A stretch of 64,000 bases of DNA. Source: Isoetes taiwanensis (Eukaryota; Streptophyta; Lycopodiopsida; Isoetales; Isoetaceae). Below, in pieces: positions 50,155-61,426 of this stretch. The position numbers and the translations under genes were made by a program. The stretch lies in contig JAJEKV010000917.1 of assembly GCA_021234155.1 (NCBI GenBank), positions 1 to 64,000 on the forward strand, in the 5' to 3' direction. The notes below the pieces were generated by a model, which saw nothing but the letters and a program-made list of their open reading frames with translations, ran no database searches and was not told the DNA's origin. Each line of letters starts with the position of its first letter. Positions within the stretch are counted from its first letter, which is position 1.

Positions 50155-53100
50155 TCAAAAGGGCTGGAAAAACAAAGGAAATAATTATCTTTGGCAAAGG
50201 AAAAGGAGCCTATTCAAAGGGAAAATCGACAAGGCAAACAAGTGTGAACCTTGCACAGAGGCAACACTTGAAGAAGAAGATTCGATCTTTGAGGTAATAA
50301 CTAATGCTATTTGCTCAATTTATGAAAGAAAAGCTAACAGAAATGACAATATACTTGTACTAGATAGTGGAGCAGAGAGATCAGTAGTTAAAACTACTGA
50401 TGCTCTTAAAGAAAGGAAGAAAAGAAGTGGAGTCTTCGTACAAATGGGAGATGGAGAGTTACAACAAGTGGAAGAATCAGGAATTCTAGAAGTTTTTGAT
50501 TTGAATGGGCAAATTGTTAGCTTGAGTGATGTTTTGTGTGTTCCAAATCTTGTAAGGAATTTGATTTCTATCAGCCAGCTTGTAGATATGGGCTACAGAG
50601 TTTGTTTTGACAAACTGGCATGTAAAATTTATATGGATAATGAACTGAGGTTTATTGCAAAAAGATTTGGCAACTTGTTTGGATTCCATAATCAGACTTT
50701 AAGTGGCAGCATTAACTCAATTCAATTTCCTACATTAAAGCTGTGGCATGAAAGATTAGGCCATACACATCTTGAAAACATAAAAATACTAGCAAAAAGG
50801 GGTTTTATAATTGCAGCAGAAAATGATGACTTTGTATGTCATGGATGTATGTTGGGAAAAAGTGCAAGGCTTCCATTTAAAAGAACAACTGACAGGGCTG
50901 GAGACTTACTTGAGCTGGTGCATAGTGATTTGTGTGGACCTCTTAACATTAGAAGCATGCAAGGACGAAAATATTTTATTACTTTCATAGATGACCACTC
51001 AAGGAGAACTAAATGTTATTTTCTTAGAACAAAAGATCAAGCATACAAGGCATTCAGGGTTTTTGAAGCTGAAGCTGAAAGAGACACAGGTAAAAAGATC
51101 AAATGTCTTAGGTCAGACAGAGGTGGGGAATTTGTCAATGATGTGTTTAGAATTATTGCAAAAGAACAAGGAATTAAGAGACAGTCACTTAAAGTCCATA
51201 CCCCTCAAACAAAATGGTGTTCTTTGAGAGAGGAAAAACAGTCGATCTTGGATGGAGTCGGATCAATGCTTAAGCATTGTGGTTTGCCATTATTTATGGG
51301 GAGGAGGTACATTAGAACGGTAACATTGATCCAAAACTTATTGCCCTCATCTAGCTTGCATGGAGGGATTGCTGAGCAAATCTGGAGCAAAAAAGAAATA
51401 AGGTATGATTTTCTAAAAGCCTTTGGTTGTATAGCATATGCACATGTTCCAAAACAACTCAGGAAAAAATTAGATGACAGATCGATCTTAGGCTTTCTTG
51501 TTGGTTATGATACTATGTCAAAGGGGTACAGAATTTTTGAACCAGCAAAGAGACGAATATTGGTGAGTAGAGACGTAAGGTTTAATGAAGAAATTCTGTA
51601 CAAAAACAGAGGAGACTTGGACAGTAGATATAGCCTTTATGCTGATGATAACAGTAGAAAAATTGCAACCAGAAATAGTACAGAAGTAGATACAGATGAT
51701 GATGAGTGTGAAAATAAAGTTCAAATGGAAAAAGAAGTAAATGACAGTCATGAAGAGAGAATAGAGCCACAAACTGAAACTGGAATAGAACAAGTGAATA
51801 AAGATACAGGAGAACAAGAGGATATTAGACAAAGAAAATATAGAAGGCGTACTGAAGCTGAAAGGTTAAAAGATGATCTGAAAAATATAGGAGAAGAGAC
51901 TTATGGAAGGGATCACACAGGAAAAAGCAAAAGGCTTCAAGGAGAAGAAATTGAAATAAATGAGATCATGGCCATTCTTGAGCCTGAAACTCCAAAAGAC
52001 TTTGAACATGCAATAAAATGTGAAAATGCAAGGGAATGGCAAGCAGCAATGGAAAATGAAATGAAGTCCTTTGAAAAGACAGAAACTTATGATATTGTAG
52101 AAAAACCAGAAGGGAGAAATATTGTTGGGAACAAGTGGATCTTCAAGGTTAAACTGGGAAATAATGGAGAACGAAAATACAAGGCTAGGTTAGTAGCTCA
52201 AGGGTTTTCACAGAAAAAGGGAATAGACTTTGAAGAAACATTTTCACCCATTGTTAAGCTCACAAGTTTGAGAATTTTGCTAGCATTTGCTAATGCATTA
52301 AATCTAGAAGTACATCATATGGATGTACAAACTGCATTTTTGAATGCAAAACTAGATGAAGAGATATACATGCAAGAGGCTCCTGGTTTTGAACATGGAG
52401 AAAATAAAGTATGGAGACTTAAAAAAGCAGTCTATGGCTTGAAGCAATCGCCAAGACAATGGTACTTATGCTTTGATGGATTTCTTAAGGAACAAAAATT
52501 TGAGAAGATGCAAAGTGATGGGAACATGTATATGTTTCAAGACAAATGCAATTTCTGCATTATTGCTCTCTATGTAGATGATAACATCATTGTTTCTAAT
52601 AATATAGACTGCCTAAATCACTGCAAGGAAGTGTTAAGTAACAGGTTCAGCATGACTGATTTAGGGGAGCTCAAAAGATTCCTTGGTATGGAAGTGTGCA
52701 GAGATCGAAGGAGCAGTACAATCACTCTTACACAAAGCCATAATATACAAGGTATGTTGCAGAAATTTGAACTGACAGAATGTAACAGTGTAAGATCTCC
52801 ATTAGCCACTGGATTGAAATTATCTAGCAGTATGAGTCCAAAGAATGATAGTGAAAGACTGGAAATGACAAAATATCCCTATCGAGAACTAGTAGGTTGC
52901 TTGCTTTATGTTGCAAACTGCTGCAGACCAGACATAGCATATAGTGTGAATCTTCTAAGCAGATTTGGTACAGATCCAGGCAAACAGCACTGGCTTGCTG
53001 CCAAGAGGGTGTTGAGATATTTAAAGGGTACACAAAATGAAGGACTTACAATTGCAAACAGAAACTTAGAGCTCATAGCTTATTCAGATGCAGACTGGGG

Positions 53101-53548
53101 AGGTGACAGGGATTCTAGACAATCTACCTCAGGATATGTTCTTCAAGTTGGAGGTAGCTGTGTTGCATGGAGAAGTAAAAAGCAAGGATGTGTAGCTATG
53201 TCCACAGCAGAAGCAGAGTACAATGCTGCATCATTAGCAGCAAGAGAAGTAATCTGGGCAAGGAGAATATTAAATGAAATTGGTGCTGTTCAAACAGGTC
53301 CTACAGTGTTGTATATTGATAATTTGAGTTGTCTAGCAATTACAAAAAACCCTGTTCTTCATGAAAGAACTAAGCACATTGAAATTCACATACATTACAT
53401 CAGAGATATGGTAGCTAAAGGCTTCATCAAGGTTGAGTATAAATGCACAGAAGATCAAGTTGCAGACATTTTTACAAAAGTGTTGTCTGTTAACAGGTTC
53501 ATGAAGTTACAGAAAGAACTTGGTATACAGGAAGTTCATTCAAAATAA
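50138..53548 (+). CDS. pol: Copia pol: protease, integrase, reverse transcriptase, RNase H
   Basis: The frame is open from 50138; an internal ATG lies at 50444. Protease is seen at LVLDSGAERS (about 50360). The pre-integrase HHCC domain follows (LWHERLGHTHLE ... CHGCMLGKSA). Integrase shows Asp 1 (LVHSDLCGP) and Asp 2 (LRSDRGGEF), but the block that should read QNGVAERKN is KWCSLREEKQ because of compensating indels at 51205-51245. The catalytic Glu is therefore out of frame. A second scramble lies near 51290-51325. RT is well kept (GNKWIFKVK, MDVQTAFLNA, KKAVYGLKQSPRQW, catalytic YVDD at about 52575). RNase H follows (YSDADWGGD, STAEAEY, YIDNLSCLAI). It ends at TAA 53548, 11 bases before the PPT. 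Confidence 0.92.
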   Translation, partial: HLHVPSQKGWKNKGNNYLWQRKRSLFKGKIDKANKCEPCTEATLEEEDSIFEVITNAICSIYERKANRNDNILVLDSGAERSVVKTTDALKERKKRSGVFVQMGDGELQQVEESGILEVFDLNGQIVSLSDVLCVPNLVRNLISISQLVDMGYRVCFDKLACKIYMDNELRFIAKRFGNLFGFHNQTLSGSINSIQFPTLKLWHERLGHTHLENIKILAKRGFIIAAENDDFVCHGCMLGKSARLPFKRTTDRAGDLLELVHSDLCGPLNIRSMQGRKYFITFIDDHSRRTKCYFLRTKDQAYKAFRVFEAEAERDTGKKIKCLRSDRGGEFVNDVFRIIAKEQGIKRQSLKVHTPQTKWCSLREEKQSILDGVGSMLKHCGLPLFMGRRYIRTVTLIQNLLPSSSLHGGIAEQIWSKKEIRYDFLKAFGCIAYAHVPKQLRKKLDDRSILGFLVGYDTMSKGYRIFEPAKRRILVSRDVRFNEEILYKNRGDLDSRYSLYADDNSRKIATRNSTEVDTDDDECENKVQMEKEVNDSHEERIEPQTETGIEQVNKDTGEQEDIRQRKYRRRTEAERLKDDLKNIGEETYGRDHTGKSKRLQGEEIEINEIMAILEPETPKDFEHAIKCENAREWQAAMENEMKSFEKTETYDIVEKPEGRNIVGNKWIFKVKLGNNGERKYKARLVAQGFSQKKGIDFEETFSPIVKLTSLRILLAFANALNLEVHHMDVQTAFLNAKLDEEIYMQEAPGFEHGENKVWRLKKAVYGLKQSPRQWYLCFDGFLKEQKFEKMQSDGNMYMFQDKCNFCIIALYVDDNIIVSNNIDCLNHCKEVLSNRFSMTDLGELKRFLGMEVCRDRRSSTITLTQSHNIQGMLQKFELTECNSVRSPLATGLKLSSSMSPKNDSERLEMTKYPYRELVGCLLYVANCCRPDIAYSVNLLSRFGTDPGKQHWLAAKRVLRYLKGTQNEGLTIANRNLELIAYSDADWGGDRDSRQSTSGYVLQVGGSCVAWRSKKQGCVAMSTAEAEYNAASLAAREVIWARRILNEIGAVQTGPTVLYIDNLSCLAITKNPVLHERTKHIEIHIHYIRDMVAKGFIKVEYKCTEDQVADIFTKVLSVNRFMKLQKELGIQEVHSK

Positions 53549-53559
53549 ATTTGATCATG

Positions 53560-53568
53560 AAAGGAGAA
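53560..53568 (+). promoter_or_regulatory. Polypurine tract
   Basis: AAAGGAGAA directly precedes the 3' LTR, as expected for the plus-strand primer of reverse transcription. Confidence 0.8.
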
Positions 53569-54128
53569 TGTGAGAAATAGTAGTTCATGATCTAATTTAT
53601 TACAGTTGAAGATCTAATGCTAAGTTGAATCATCACATGGGTTCAACCATTAGAAGAATATTGTAAGCCTAAGATTATTTGTTCAATGGTTGTATTGACC
53701 CGAAATATGAAGATGAAATAATAGAAAGGGGCAAACTCGGTCAACTCAGAATTGAACAGGTGTTTGAGGCCGGAATGGGATTATCCAAAACCGACTCCGG
53801 TCGGTTCGGATCTACCCTACAAATTAACTGTAAATTGAAGTTCTATTTGTACTGATCGGTGGATCATTTCGGTGAAGCAAAGCGGATACCTAAAGAGGTT
53901 ATTTGCATTCTAAGTTCATGAGTTTTATTTGTGATAAATGACTTGAAGAAGATATCGATTCTGATCTATATCTTAAGTTACCATTGTAATGGTTATTTGA
54001 ATGGGTATTGCATAGATATGCATTTCTGATAAGTGCATTGTTTAAGTTGGTTGCCAAATTAAAGTTGTCTAAACAATTAAGTGTTGATAAGGCTATTGAT
54101 TGATAATAATCTTGTTTGATTTCTCACA
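53569..54128 (+). repeat. 3' LTR of the copia element
   Basis: This LTR is 560 bp and nearly identical to the 5' LTR. It is flanked on the right by the ACCTT target-site duplication. Confidence 0.95.
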
Positions 54129-55953
54129 ACCTTTTGCCATTCATATTATTTTTTCTTCCCTATACCCCTTATTTGGTGTGCTCCACTACTCATCATTGTT
54201 TTTTGAAATTTGCTGGGGTATTATCATGCAATTGTTGTTAAGTGGGCTCTGCGTTCTTGGGAAATTAATGTGTTGGCAAGTCGGGGAGTTAGATGCGAGG
54301 CACTCATTATTTAATCACGGTATATTGAAGATGTGATCTTGGGGCATTTGTCATATATCGCTACACACGGCTTCCAAGCTTCAAGGTTTGTTTGCAAGAT
54401 TTTCGTTGTCTGTCGTTTGATATGCATTTTCTTTTTCTCTCGTTACATTAGTTTCCTCGTTTGGGTCTTCGTTTTTGTCCATGGTTAATTCGTCCATGTT
54501 CCTCTAGAAGTGCCTATATTGTTTGGTTGTGGCCCTTGTCTATGGTTTGGCATTTAGTACTAGTAGCTGGCATTGAGGCAGGGTACTTTGTTTCTCCTCA
54601 CGGTTGACAGTTGTCTTCATGGATTTTTTGTGCTTCGACATTCTACTTGGGTTATCTTTTTCCCTTGGTCAGAAAGTTTATGTTAGAATTGGAATATGCA
54701 TATCTTTTGGGGTTGTATCCCGTTTCTTTTTGTTTTAAGTCCTTTCTCCATCGTTTTCAGTTTTTTTGTCATTTATGTTGCATAGAGCTTGTATGCCCAG
54801 ATGTCCTTAGTTGTCATTTGTATCTTTGGACCCCCACTTCATTGGCACACATTGTTGCAAGTTTCTTTTTGAATTTATTATTGTTACGGCAGGCCTAGCA
54901 TGTTATTTTTTCTTGCTTCATAAGTTCTTCTCAATGGGGGGTTCCGGTATGTCAAAGGGGTTTTTCTTGTGAATTTCTCTCGTGCTAATTAGATTATTGT
55001 TATTCATGTAGCATTAACCATTGTTATTATATATCGAAGCTACTATTAGTTGTCTTTTGGAATTTTAGTCATTCGTCACGTTTATTTTGATGTATATGTG
55101 TTGGCTTTTCTCCTTCTATGTTGATGAACATTACATCCCATGCTAGATTTGTTGGTTGACTTGTATTGACATCATGTGGCCTATGACATCGATATTTACA
55201 TTGTTGGCATGTATAATGCATGCATCTTTGAGTTTTACTTGTATTGTCGTAGCGGCATTTTGGGGGTTTCTGTTTATGTTACATGGTCATGCACCACCAG
55301 AGATAATGGCAGAAAAATACGGCTTTGTTTGCACTTGACTATTTTTGTTGACATGGTTCTGAGCTTTATGCTAGTACATTCACTTGCTTCTTTTAATCAG
55401 TGTGGGTTATTTGCTCATTTTCACTTGCATTTGTTGGGACAAGTTAAGTTGAGTTACCTTAAGCTTCTATATTTTTTATCTGAGTGAATTTTGAGATTTC
55501 GATGCCCTTGCCTCTCTCATGTGGACATCCTCGTTTTAGCGTGATTCTCCTTCGTCGTTGATCCTCCTCATTGGATGCCACATTTTCATGATCACTTTGT
55601 ATTTATGGATGCTTGTTCTCTACTATACATTGTTTTCTCTATGGTAAGTCCGCTCACCATTGCTTCACTAGTTTCAGTTGTTTGTTAGCCATGGTTGCTC
55701 ATTCCATTATTCCTGGTTTCCCAAGTACTTTGTGCCTTCGAAGTCCGTGGTGGTTTCATTTTTGTCTGTAGGTTTTTACATTTGTAAGTGAATGTCACTT
55801 AGGTTCTCTTTGCCTCGTGTTGCTCCCGCTTCTATGTTTCCATCACGTTTCCTTTGTTTTCCTTGTTCATATGTTAGACTTCCATTTTTTTTTTTGTATC
55901 TGACGAGCTTCTCGGGTATTTTTTGTGCCCCTCTTTTTGCTCTTGTTGCACTA

Positions 55954-56049
55954 CTGTTATTTTGCATTCCCTAGGCTTTATTCGGATTCATCTGTTTTGT
56001 TCTGTTATTTTTGCATTCCTAGGCTTTATTCGGATTCATCTGTTTTGTT
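55954..56049. repeat. 48-bp tandem duplication
   Basis: Two near-identical 48-bp units (55954-56001 and 56002-56049) begin CTGTTATTTT and include GGCTTTATTCGGATTCATC. Confidence 0.8.
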
Positions 56050-57859
56050 CTAGTTGTCTTGTTTGTCTCATACCTCCTCGCGTTGACCCTATATTTAGTT
56101 TTTTCGAACATCTTTAAATATTTGGTACTTTATTATCTTTAGTTCCAGTTTCATCGTTGTTTCCATTCTTCTGTTAGTATTATATAATTTTATTGGTTTA
56201 TTGGTTTCTTGGACTCCGGTTTGTCTCCATTGCATTTTTTAGGCTTTTACAAGTTAGGTGAAGCCCATGGTTCATGTGTATAGTAATGATTGTTCTCTTC
56301 ACCCTTCCTAGGACAATATGTCATTCTGCGCGCAAAAGTATTTTCCATCTTTCATTGCATTGTTCCACTATTCATTTTAGGTTTACATTATTCTGATTTA
56401 GTCACAGTCTCTCTCCCATCCTTTCCCGCATTGTTCTATTTGTTCACTTTATGCACTCTGTTGCTTCGATTCTTTACTTGCCCTTCCTGCCTCATTGTTT
56501 GTTTCATTATTCTTCTAATTTTATTGTCTCATTACTCCATTATTACTTATGCACTCTAATATTCCAGCGCTCCTCACTTGCTCCTCTTTCTTCGTTCTTC
56601 CACTTTCTCCATATTCTCCATCATATCCTTATCTACACTTTGCTTCATTTTGCATTGCCCCTGGTAGACTCGTTTTCCTCCTTTTTTATTCATTTCATAT
56701 TCGCCTTCTTATCTCATCTGTGCATTTTGTTTTTGCTTGTTGCATTGACCCTTATAGACTCGTTTTTTCCTTCGATTTTTACTTTTGATGTTTGTTTGAT
56801 TTATCTTTGTGTTGATCGAGGTGGCGTTGGTGTGTTATTATTGAGCTTTTAGAGTCGCGGATCCTTACTTAGCTTTTTTTCATTCAACGTCTTTTAGGTT
56901 GTTTTGGTCTTGTGCTTTTTCATGTGTCTCATCTTCTATTTAGGGTAGTCAAGTTTCGTGTTCTTTGGTGACATTATAATTGTTTGATTCGTTACATTAT
57001 GTGCACGGAGACCGCATATCAATTGTTCTTCTGAAATGTTTCCATCATTTTCCTCCTTCTTCTTTGGGCCTTTATTTTCGTTGTTCGTCGATAGAACCCC
57101 TTTTTGCTCTATGATCTTGCTGGTCCTTGTTGGCATCTTCGTTTCTTTTGAACCACTTGCTTTGCTTTGTTGCTACATTGCTCCATGTTGTTTCCACATT
57201 CTATGCTTTCAAATGCGGGTGGTTTATTTGCTTCTTAGCTTTTTCGTACCCTTGGTCACTTCACCTATATCTATGCTTCATTCTTTTTTTGAGTTGCTAC
57301 TTTGCCATGGCCCTTTTTGTCCTGAGAGGAAAGTTCCTTTGGTCTCAAATCCTCCATTGTTTCCTATTAGCTCTTTTTACTCTTTTATTTTTTTGGCATT
57401 TCATTTTGCTCCATTTGCACTTTCATCTTGCCTTCTTTGTACCATTACCTTAAGCTAGCCCTTCAATTTCCATTGCCTTCATTTGACTCTTTACCATGTT
57501 TTATGTACTCTCTTTAGATTTTTTGGTACCATGGGTTTCAATTTTCCATTTTCCTGCCTAGTTCTCTTCTTGCTTTTGCTAACCCTATGCTTTTGTTACA
57601 TTTCCAATCCATTGTCCTTGTGGCTAGGTTGCTTTCGGTTGCTTTGTTGTTCAATTTTTCCAGATTTTCCAATTTTCAAGTACTTTATGCCTTTATTTCC
57701 AGTGGTTCAAGTTTGTCTATAGGTCTCTTTATTTTTAGGCGTTTTTGTACTTTTGTCGTTTAGGTACTCCTTTGCCCCCTTTTATCCAGTTTTTATGTTT
57801 TTGTGTTCTTCACTTTGACCCTTTGCTGCCTCCATTTTTAGATTTGTTTCACTTGCTCT

Positions 57860-58720
57860 ATATGTCCTATTAGGATAAGCTAGAGAGGGTGCAAAGGCCT
57901 TCTTAACATACCGAAATCTAGGTATCAAGGACACGGTGCCTTATCAGATTTTGCTATATGAGGCTGGGTTCGGCCCCCTGCAACATTCCGCTATCTTGTG
58001 AGACATCTTGCATATTTCCACAAGGTCACAAGCATGGATGCACAACGTCTTCCCGAGGGCTTTGTTATTGGCACAAGAGCCCAACGACCGAAGAAGGGGT
58101 ATGGCGGAGCCTTGTCGGGGGTGGTTCATAGCGTGGTCTATAGACTACCGGCCAGATTGTGGCTATGCGATGCCCCGGGCAAAAGTTGCACCCGAATGAG
58201 CGCTTTGCCACCACTCGTGGGATGCAACCACTTTCGTGCAAAGCCTAAAAGCGAGCACTACCACACACAAAGTTAATCCAACAACCGGAACATGGCCCAC
58301 ACCCGATGCTTGAAAGCGCATATATCTATGAAGAAACGGAGAGCTATTGCCTCCCGTGAGGACGGGGTCCCATCATCTGAATTGAAACAGTCGTTGGACT
58401 ACGATGGAGGGCGAGAATCCCCAAGATGAGAGAATATGCCGGTGTTGCCACATGCGGTAAAGAGGATGAGCACCATGCTCGCAAGAGTGTCCGCGATATA
58501 CGCATATCCGAAGCAACACACACCGATCTTAGATGCTCACGAGGCACCGCCTGCATCAATTCTTCGGCATCGCCAATGGTTGCACGTCTCGCATCCTACA
58601 TTTTGCAAGTCTCTACCATTAGAGAATCCCTTACAGGACAAAGGGATCGAGAGCCTACTACCGGTTTTTTCTCCCATGTGGGGTTTTTTCATCCCATGGT
58701 AGGGACACATTGTATAGTAG
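57860..58720 (+). pseudogene. LINE C-terminal remnant within the T-rich block
   Basis: Across frames this reads LERVQ..FLTYRNLGIKDTV, PYQILLYEAGFGPLQHSAI, YFHKVTSMDAQRLPEGFV and LDAHEAPPASILRHRQWLHV. It resembles the post-RT tail of LINE proteins common in seed-free plants (pattern ERVQ..FL.R.LGVK..T.Y..LL.E.G..P). Composition here is less T-biased than on either side, so it is likely a separate insertion. Frames are broken; there is no function now. Family assignment rests on remembered patterns and is moderate. Confidence 0.45.
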
Positions 58721-59566
58721 CATTTGTCTTTTGTGTGGTTTTATCTCTGAAAGGTAATCTTGCATGTACCGTCTCATAGGTCAAGTTTGGCCTCATGGAC
58801 GTTAAAATATACTTCCTTCCTTCCTTCCTTCCTCATCTGTGCATTTTGTTTCATTTTGTTTCAATGATTCTTGTGGACTCCTTTCTTCTTGTGCGTATTC
58901 CACATTTTCAATCTATTCTATTAGGGTCGACTTGCTCCATTATGGTGGTTGCGCTCCCTTTTGTTATATGCTCCCTCATTATCTCGGTAGGATCCATTTG
59001 ATGGCATTTCTCTTTTCGGTTGTGCATGCATTGTTCCCTTCATTGATTTCCCTTGGCTTGTCATTTTGTTGCACATTACTCCTTTAGTGGCATCGGGTCC
59101 TTCTTAATTTCTTTATCTTCTTGCTCCTTGTCTATTGCTAGTCAGAATAGATCGGATTTATGTATCTTTGTTAGTATATTAGGTAATTGGTGCATTAGTC
59201 ATTTGCCATTGTTACTCTGTTGATGTCGTCATGTTCATGGCTCTATTTGCTGTTTTCCATGAATGCCTTTCCTCCTCTCTTACTGCACTTTTCCATCTTC
59301 TCCTTCATTTTATGCTCCTCTTCCATCTTTCACGACATTGTTACATTGTGTCCTTCTTTTCTCCTTTATCTAGGTTCATCCTCTATGTACCCTCAGGCTT
59401 TGTGGCCCTTCCTCTTTTTCCATGTTTTCCATCAGCCTTATCTGTGCATTCTATTTCTTTTTATTCCAGTGACCTTTATAGTCTCTTTTCTTCTTTCCTT
59501 CCGAACAGTTTCCATTCTGGCTTCTTTTCTTTCTTCATCCATGTTGAAATTTGTTCCTCTTCTATC

Positions 59567-59605
59567 GGCCGACATATTTGTTGTCATAAGACCCATCCTA
59601 GGAAT
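59567..59605 (+). repeat. 39-bp direct repeat, left copy
   Basis: GGCCGACATATTTG...CCATCCTAGGAAT recurs at 60695-60733 with one mismatch. The 1,089 bases between the copies begin with repeat X. Confidence 0.8.
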
Positions 59606-59747
59606 GCCACGGTTCTATTGCGATAGCAATAGAACAAACATTCTGGATGGGGCGATCCTTTGTCGCTCTCTCTATTTATTCAAGTTCTTTTCATTTTTCC
59701 CTCATCGGCGTTCTCTTGAGCTAGTTTTCTCCTCCTTCTCTATCCTA
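59603..59747 (+). repeat. Dispersed repeat X, copy 2, headed by a hairpin
   Basis: This is the second copy of the repeat at 47092-47240, in the same orientation, with the identical hairpin at 59613-59634. It starts inside the right end of a 39-bp direct repeat (59567-59605). Confidence 0.8.
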
Positions 59748-59924
59748 CCAGTTTCCCTCACCCTCCCTCCCGTGATGGTTCGTCTGCATCTGATCTTATC
59801 CATGTTTCGTTTTCTCTTTACACCTTTCCATTCCATGACCATCTCTGTCTATATTTCCATATTTTCCGGGGCACTCTGCAGCCTCTATGTCTTCCGTGGT
59901 TTCTTTTCAATGTGTTAAGTTTTT

Positions 59925-60219
59925 CGGTGTGGCACTTTAGCCTCTGAGGCCTACTCATTATCTCGTTCTTCTTGGAGTCTGTCAAATCTTTTGTACATTT
60001 CAGGTCACCCTGCAGCCCTCGATATCCTCCCTCCCTCTTTGTTGGTCAGCTTGGTTCATGGTCACTTATTTGGTCTCTTTATTCATTTCGGTGCGGTACT
60101 TTGTAGCCTCGAGGCATTCTCCATTTTTTTATTGTTATCTCTCGGCGTGACACTGTAGCCTCTGAGGCATTCTCCATTTTTATTGTTATCTCTCGGCGTG
60201 GCGATGTAGCCTCCGAGGC
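59925..60219 (+). repeat. Array of GTAGCCTC-N-GAGGC palindromic units
   Basis: Perfect interrupted palindromes GCCTC(N)GAGGC occur at 59940-59950, 60106-60115, 60158-60168 and 60209-60219. Each is preceded by TCGGYGYGGYAC-like sequence. The last three sit in a 51-52 bp tandem array with the spacer CATTCTCCATTTTT. Looser relatives occur at about 59870, 60010 and 60305. Confidence 0.75.
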
Positions 60220-60694
60220 AGCACTAATCGGATGTTTTTCTCCGCGATGGTCATTCCGCGGAGGTTCCCGATTGGTCGGCTGTTGTTTCTTTGTTTTAGC
60301 GTGGCCCTGGAGCCTTTGAACTTTATTAGATATTGAATACATTAATGCGCAAAATGTCTAACGCCTTGAGTCATTATCTTTTTTCATCTTTGTCTTTGCG
60401 GGTTATTTTTGAGATCTCTTGGTGTGCGGCGCGAAGCGGGGTTTTCCATCGATGAGAAGCAAAGCGCCCGGTTTTTTCTCATCTTGGTGTCGGACCGTGG
60501 CGGATGAATAATCTTTTGGCTTGTATTCCCTAGTTTTGGTCGATCCACTCTTGGTTTTATCATGCTCGATAAATTGTGTCTAGTTCGGGAGCATATTCAG
60601 TTTTTCAAGCGTTTCAGATTTTCTATCCCCTAGTAGGGGGATCAATATGTACTCAAAGATTTTACAAAATCTCAATGAGAACACCACTTCACTT

Positions 60695-60733
60695 GGCCGA
60701 CATATTTGTTGTCATAGGACCCATCCTAGGAAT
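60695..60733 (+). repeat. 39-bp direct repeat, right copy
   Basis: This matches 59567-59605 with a single mismatch. Confidence 0.8.
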
Positions 60734-61425
60734 TTAATAATCCGATGTCTGCATGCCTCCACTATTCTTTTGCCCATTTCAGGGGACTTTTGACAAAGTG
60801 AAGGGTGATAAACCCAAGAAGTTCACAGCTTACCTGTTAGTAGCTTAGGCTTTTACCCATTCTTTGGCTAACTCTCCTCTGGTTCTACTGCAGGTAACCG
60901 AACTTCTTGCTCTTTGTTTTGAAGTTGTGATAAATACAAGTGTGTATATCATGCAAATTCTGCATCCAATGAAACATGTAAGCACTACACGTGATATTGG
61001 CAACTGCCCATTCAGAAGCTAAAGACATCGTGCAAGCATGCAGTAAGCAAATGAGTTGATATTTTGTTGCATAAATGGTTGACGCCAAAATATTCAAGGT
61101 AACATTTAGTATTATTTTCAAATTGACTTAATATTAGATGGTTTATGAATTTGTGTAAGGTATAGCGATGAGATACCTTACAAATCAAAATGTAATATTC
61201 AAACTCGAGGATTCTGGTTTAATATGGAATGCTGGTTATTTGTTCTAGTCCTAGCTGGAAAAAGTTGCAATGATATTGATTTTTGTATAATTCTTCAAAA
61301 TAGGACCTAGTCATTGCCTATGGACAAAGGGACACCTGATTTTGTTCATAGGGCTGCAAATTGGATCCTAAAATGTCTAAACAGACTTATTAGGATAAAT
61401 GTCTTGATTTAGTCAAGATTAAAAC

Positions 61426-61426
<1 letters not shown>

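Larger units (their letters stand above)
48755..54128 (+). mobile_element. Complete Ty1/copia LTR retrotransposon
   Basis: This 5,374-bp element has LTRs of 564 and 560 bp that begin TGTGAG and end TCACA. A 5-bp target-site duplication ACCTT lies at 48750-48754 and 54129-54133. The PBS is one base after the 5' LTR and a polypurine tract sits directly before the 3' LTR. The internal order gag, protease, integrase, RT, RNase H defines copia. The LTRs differ at only a few places, so insertion was recent. Gag-pol is disrupted by indels (see separate entries). It is nested inside a T-rich non-coding block. Confidence 0.95.
54134..59566. other. T-rich, mostly non-coding block (right of the copia insertion)
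   Basis: The plus strand is strongly enriched in T over A for kilobases, giving long Phe/Leu/Ser-rich open frames with no conserved domain. I take these frames as composition artefacts. The block includes a 48-bp tandem duplication (55954-56049), a CTTC microsatellite near 58811-58831 and the LINE remnant at 57860-58720. The same composition occurs left of the copia element (47100-48750), so the two sides were probably one unit before the copia inserted. Confidence 0.6.

Noticed and set aside
56290-59918. Many long Phe/Leu/Ser-rich open frames, resembling multi-pass membrane proteins
   Set aside because: They arise in several overlapping frames of a T-rich strand, have no conserved motif and no codon structure, and fit composition alone.
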